Part shown: positions 59,538 to 64,000 of the stretch, in pieces
Layout: each line of letters opens with the position of its first letter
How positions within the stretch are numbered: the stretch's first letter is position 1
Source: Rosa chinensis
Taxonomy: Eukaryota; Streptophyta; Magnoliopsida; Rosales; Rosaceae
NCBI RefSeq assembly: GCF_002994745.2
Contig: NC_037088.1
Span: 65,800,397-65,864,396, forward strand
Length of the DNA stretch: 64,000 bases
Direction: 5' to 3'
The notes under the pieces: model-generated
The model's database searches: none
Seen by the model: the letters and a program-made list of their open reading frames with translations, nothing else
What the model was told of the DNA's origin: nothing
Translations under genes and position numbers: made by a program

Positions 59538-61014
59538 TGCCTTTTCTTTTGTCACTATGAACTAGCACAGTAAGATTTGAATTCTATTATTGCTTTCAAT
59601 CCTTCTTTTACATTATCTACTAATTAAAAGCTTTTAGATTTCGCTTACATGCATGCATGCAGAATAGTTGCCACAGGAGGACCACATTTTGTTCAAATCA
59701 AGTGCACCATGCTACTTGTTAATAAATTTTCTGTTCAAATCATATGCTTCTCTTTGTCGAAAATTACTATTCTGCAGAAAAGCATGAGGATTTTCATTGG
59801 GTCATCATCCTCTATAATTAAATTTTGCATTATACATGTCAATGGCATGCAAAATCATAGCCTTTGGGAGGAGGACCACATATTCAGATTGTTCAAAGTT
59901 AATTTTCTCTTCCATAATTATATTGTTTTGTTGTCAAATAAATTATTTCTTGAATCCCTTTTGCATGTCGCAATATAAATTATCCTGCAGGGAAGGATGA
60001 GAGGGTTCATTCGGCTTATATGTTTTATTTTACTCTTTAATAGAATGGACCGGTTACGTCTGATGGATCAGACCTGCTGTGTCAAAACTTTTAATTTCAG
60101 CAACTTTATGTACTTCCAGTAAGTATTGCATGCACGTATTTTGATGGATCGAAAGAGTGAGTTCTCACATATCAACAGGTTTCATTGGGATGGTAAACAT
60201 ATGACTATTACGAAATTCAATCTCCCAATATTCATGGTGAACTCATGAATTAAACTGTCATTCATTAATTCTATTTTCTGGATTCCACCGGAGGAATAAA
60301 AAGGACAACGGAAACGCTACTATACCCCGATCTAAGCGTATCAAAGTTGAAAGCCGAGATAGCTCTCCATGGTTATATTTTGTCTACAGCCTATACTTCC
60401 ACACACATTTTAGCTCGCCCAACTCGAGCTATATTCTCCCACACTTACCTTGTATTAATCACGAGACCCTTCAAGTCTCCTTCAACCTGGAAAACTAATT
60501 AATCTTAGATTAATGTTAAATAACTTATCAACAAGGACACTCGAACTGGATCAGTATGCTGGAAAGTAGGAAGCTGCTGTTGTTACAGACATTCTGGTAG
60601 AACAGTTTGGAGCCAAGCGCTAACAGTCGGCATCAATTGACCTACAACCTGCATATCTCTCCTTCTCAGTCGTCGCCATCACAGAAAACACATAGAAAGC
60701 TCATGATTCGAATTTTTTGTTTTATGTACGTATAGAAAGAAAAGAGGTAGCAACCCAACAATGGCATTCAAGGCTCATCTTCCTTCTGAGGGTTGATTGG
60801 ATGTTTTAACACCAATGGAGGAATCCCCACATGCCCTCAATATCATTTTGAATCTCATGTCAGACCCAACTTTGTTAGCCATACGTACGTCCGACGGTCC
60901 GAGAGGTAGATCACATTCATTTTTCTTAATTTAATTTTCATATTTCATCTTAAGTATTTTGTAGAAAAACTCAAGCTCAAGAGCCTCAAATTAAAGGAGA
61001 AGGAATGGAGACAA
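59538..61014. other. DHFS 3' side and intergenic
   Basis: 3' UTR, then AT-rich DNA. A short GGAGGACCACAT motif recurs near 59675 and 59872. The ORF at 59649-59978 has no recognisable domain. Confidence 0.5.
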
Positions 61015-61118
61015 ATCAGACAATGATAGATCGATAGGAAGGATCTCCTCCTTACCTATCCAAGCCTCCACACAAAAAAAAAAAAAAAAAAAAAAAAATC
61101 AGACAATGATAGATCGAT
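61015..61118 (+). mobile_element. 62-bp retroinsertion with 21-bp target duplication
   Basis: A perfect 21-bp direct repeat (starts ATCAGACAATG, ends GATCGAT) at 61015-61035 and 61098-61118 flanks a 62-bp insert: about 38 bp of unique sequence (AGGAAGGATCTCCTCCTTAC...) followed by about 24 A. This is the signature of a very short, 5'-truncated, LINE-mobilised copy. The parent is unknown; the AAGGA/TCCTT hairpin suggests the 3' end of a SINE or LINE. Confidence 0.85.
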
Positions 61119-62089
61119 CGATCGTGGATTCAAATATGTTTTGCAAGCAAAATAAAAGAATATATGTTTCTTAAAATAATAGCTGGCTAGCTAGCCATTG
61201 CACCATCTTGGCCTGAAAAGTTGTGCTGGGTCCTAGACCAACCCTACCCCGACTGAGAATTTTGTTGCCCTAGCTAATAACTTTTATTATGTACCGGCCT
61301 GGATCGAGTTGGTTGCATTGCAGCTCGTTATAAATTAGTTTGTCTCAAAATCATCAATACAGTTCATCCAATATAAAAACAGTATTCCTTCTTGCGTGTC
61401 TCTATGTATGCAGCAATAAGAGAGAGAATGATGAGGATGGTTTCTCCACATGTTCATCGGAGACTTGTATCAATAATGCTGAGAATTTCATAATTATATT
61501 CAAAACTAAGAATGATATAGCATCTCATCGATTTCAAGATATAATGTTTTTTATTATATCATTTTTCCGTTTAGTTGCATCATTTCAATACCCTCGAATA
61601 CGGTCCATTTTCTAAAAGACATGCATGACAATACTTATGATGAAGATGCTAAATTTGAGACATATAATTTGCTATATACATGATTAAATTTGAAATCCCT
61701 AGTAAATTGAATTAAGAGAGTAGCATGGGAAGGGGGAGCTGAACCAAATTCTGGCACCCAACGGTTATGGGTCAGAGATGGGGACATGACCTCCCAAACA
61801 TATAAGGGAATGGGGCACCAAGTCTAATGCCATATATATTTGCATTGTATTGCAATATTGCATTTCATTGTATAGAATCCAAGATCAATTTAAGGTCCCA
61901 CTTTTTACGTCTGAATTCCGACATATCCATCGGATGGTGACCCACAACAATTCCATCCCAACAGGTTTGTACTACACCTCCCGGAGATCTCGAACTTCTT
62001 ACTTAAATATGCAGCACTCTTTCCGGCGTAGCAGTAGATGGCAGAAAATGGGGGGATGCATGTAAGGGTGTTGTGGTTATAACTTCATC
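61119..62089. other. Intergenic, nothing recognised
   Basis: AT-rich. A TATA-like CATATATATT near 61832 precedes the small ORF region at 62090 by 250 bp. Confidence 0.45.
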
Positions 62090-62371
62090 ATGATGACGAC
62101 GATGACGAGTTCATGGATCAAACAGGATCACACAGAAAACGAAAGAAAGGAAAAGAAAGTTGATCAGGTTCATGATGACGACGGCGAGGAGGAGTTCATG
62201 GATCAACAGGATCACACAGAAAAAGAAAGAAAGGAAAAGAAAATTAATAAGGTTGGAGCTGTAATAAAGTCTGTCTCAGACATTTCGTGGGTGGTATTGA
62301 ATGAGGTTTTCAGATTTGGAAGTGAATCAAGTTTGAGAAGAAGAGCTAGGTCCCATGGTATTTACTCTTAG
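62090..62371 (+). CDS. Doubtful small hypothetical protein, 93 aa
   Basis: Starts MMTTMTSSWIKQDHTE and ends RRRARSHGIYS; very charged (Lys, Glu, Asp). An 85-bp tandem duplication (from 62107 and from 62192) underlies it, and the copies differ by a one-base indel (ATCAAACAGG against ATCAACAGG), so the two copies are read in different frames at their starts. It could be a lineage-specific gene or chance coding over a repeat. No family recognised. Confidence 0.25.
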   Translation: MMTTMTSSWIKQDHTENERKEKKVDQVHDDDGEEEFMDQQDHTEKERKEKKINKVGAVIKSVSDISWVVLNEVFRFGSESSLRRRARSHGIYS

Positions 62372-63795
62372 CTATAGCTAGCAATATTCATTAACTTTGT
62401 CTTAAAATTTTGTCCTGCATTCTCATTCATTGATCTGTAAGGAGAGTGAAGGAGGGCTATAAATGATAAACAGTCGTAATAGTTCCGATCACATTCATTC
62501 ATTTACCAAAACCAAAACTGCGCGCATAGTTTTTTGTACATCTAGATCTGGCTAAATCTATATGATACCTACCCAGAAAGCCACGCTTTTGTTTCTCTGG
62601 GAATTGAGCACAGAGATATGAAAGAGTAGTACCGCGTCTAAGGGATCTATGCCTGTATGTGTGTTACTCTTAAGGTGGTTATGAGATAAATGCCAACCCG
62701 AAGCAATTTAAAGCAATAGGGTTTATGTTGCGAATATTAATGCTAGAAGAAACAATGTGGTTGAATTATTGTAAATAGCTAGGCAGCTAGTAATATATCC
62801 GAATTTGTGGACTTCTACCGTTGTATAGGCTGCAGTCTGGTGTAGATTCTAGCTAGAAGCTAGCCTAGAATCAGTGGCCGGGTACTATCATGCATATAGG
62901 AATTGCAGTCTTTTATAGATCATTATTGGAGGAGTAGACTGAGAAAGTTAAATTAGGTAGGCCAAGTAATACAACCAGTGCTCATAGTTTGGTTCTAGAA
63001 TATATGTTACTCTACTACTTCAATGCTTCCTTCAAACCTTAATGACACAAGGTTGTTTGGTGTATAATCTACTGATCTTTAAAGATTTTTTATGCATAAG
63101 CCATTGTAATTAATAATCAAAAGATTACAAGCCTTAACCGCATTGCTAGAGAGAACACGAGTTACCGGCCCCCTATTATGTTCAATGCTTAATCACATTG
63201 TCGCAATACGCCGGCTACCACACTAGGAAAGAGACTAAACGGCTCTACATGAAAGCAACAAATTATGAAAATTATAGTACCAATATTAGCTATTGCTTAT
63301 GATCCAACTAATTAATTTTGAAACTAGGAGTGTACATTCCATATCAAGATATATTCATATTCAAAACTACGAAAAAAATTTAAATTTTGATAATATAATT
63401 GATGACAGAGAGAGGGAGGTTGTTGAGGGTGGTAAATATGAAAATTGATGTGTGATAACCTAGAATTGGACTGATATGGAGAGAAGTAAATGTGATAAAA
63501 ACAAGTATAGATTATATGGTACACAAACACAACCTCCACTTTAAATGAAACGCGTACACTCCCATGCTTTTGCTAGCTAAACCAAAAATACGAGATACAA
63601 TTTGCAATTACTCCCCTTAGGGTTTGTCACTCAACTGCACCAGTACTCCTCTCTGCTCGCTATTTGCCAAAACCAGCCACTATGAAAATATTGCAATTTG
63701 CAGCAGTAGCTTTAGTAATTCACACTGATCGAAGAGAGAGGGGAGAGAGAAAGGGAGGGATCCTCTAGTCTTTATCTAATAACTTGAAATTGATT
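62372..63795. other. Intergenic, nothing recognised
   Basis: AT-rich; ends with a GA-rich run (63733-63759) just past a possible 3' UTR of the gene entering from the right edge. Confidence 0.5.
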
Positions 63796-64000
63796 TCATC
63801 GTAGGCACGGAGATGCCGTGGACCTGCAAATTGATAGCACATACCTTTCATAATTTTCATATATTTTAAGCATGAAAGTCGTAAATATATAATAAATAAC
63901 GGGAAACAAGTTGCAGAATCTGAGCAAGTAGTACCCTACCGGCCGTCGTCATCATCTTCATCTGAAACTCTATGGACCCCCGTCTCCTCATTCATTAATG
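63796..64000 (-). CDS. Probable 3' end of an unknown minus-strand gene (partial)
   Basis: On the minus strand an open exon enters from the window edge and runs to 63940, reading MNEETGVHRVSDEDDDDGR, followed by a donor CG|GTAGGG. After a 116-nt intron with acceptor TTTGCAG, an exon 63823-63796 reads STASPCLR then TGA. The acidic run and splice sites look real, but the evidence is short and I do not recognise the family. Confidence 0.35.

Overview
The window is nuclear DNA from a flowering plant. The genes have GT-AG introns, plant-only families are present (cytokinin response factor, PDV1, AG-peptide, PHT1), there is a decayed piece of plastid DNA, and AT-rich intergenic DNA holds many small plant-type transposons. 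A rosid, perhaps Rosaceae, is my guess from general feel; nothing in the sequence proves the genus.

Layout. 1-8 kb: the 3' part of an LRR receptor-like pseudokinase gene (+), a small myosin TH1-domain gene (-), a plastid-derived insertion, and a class UBC8/10/28 ubiquitin E2 (+). 8-22.3 kb: no protein gene; a 2.1-kb non-autonomous retroelement with perfect target-site duplication, a second probable one, MITEs and a promoter-like GC island. 22.4-24 kb: an intronless cytokinin response factor (CRF) AP2/ERF gene with upstream ORFs. 24-34.7 kb: a second gene-free stretch with an 863-bp hAT-like element, a retroelement RNase H relic and local tandem duplications. 34.8-36.8 kb: PDV1, the chloroplast division-ring receptor (-). 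37.8-43.8 kb: two tandem PHT1 high-affinity phosphate transporters (-) with PHR1-type promoter sites, separated by a reverse-oriented retroelement. 44.7-47 kb: a tRNA-type SINE and two abutting Tourist-like MITEs. 47.3-50.5 kb: an MTM1/SLC25A39-type mitochondrial carrier (+, 10 coding exons). 51.4-52.0 kb: an AG-peptide (-). 53.1-55.5 kb: a coiled-coil, SIM-bearing nuclear protein of unknown function (-). 56.0-59.5 kb: dihydrofolate synthetase (+, 10 exons), divergent from the previous gene. The last 4.5 kb has a tiny retroinsertion, a doubtful small ORF, and the probable 3' end of another minus-strand gene.

How it fits together. There is no operon-like pathway. From memory, the gene order RLK - TH1 - UBC - CRF - PDV1 matches the Arabidopsis At5g53320-At5g53280 block, with AGP22 (At5g53250) a little beyond, so this looks like an old collinear block enlarged by transposons around the CRF gene. 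The functional themes are organelle biology (PDV1, MTM1-like carrier, mitochondrial folate synthesis), phosphate uptake and cytokinin response. I found no convincing undescribed multi-gene system. The most unusual items are the hexanucleotide-encoded tail on the pseudokinase, the four-cysteine loop in the carrier, the SUMO-interaction-like motifs in the unknown coiled-coil protein, and a possible 141-nt exitron in the folate gene.
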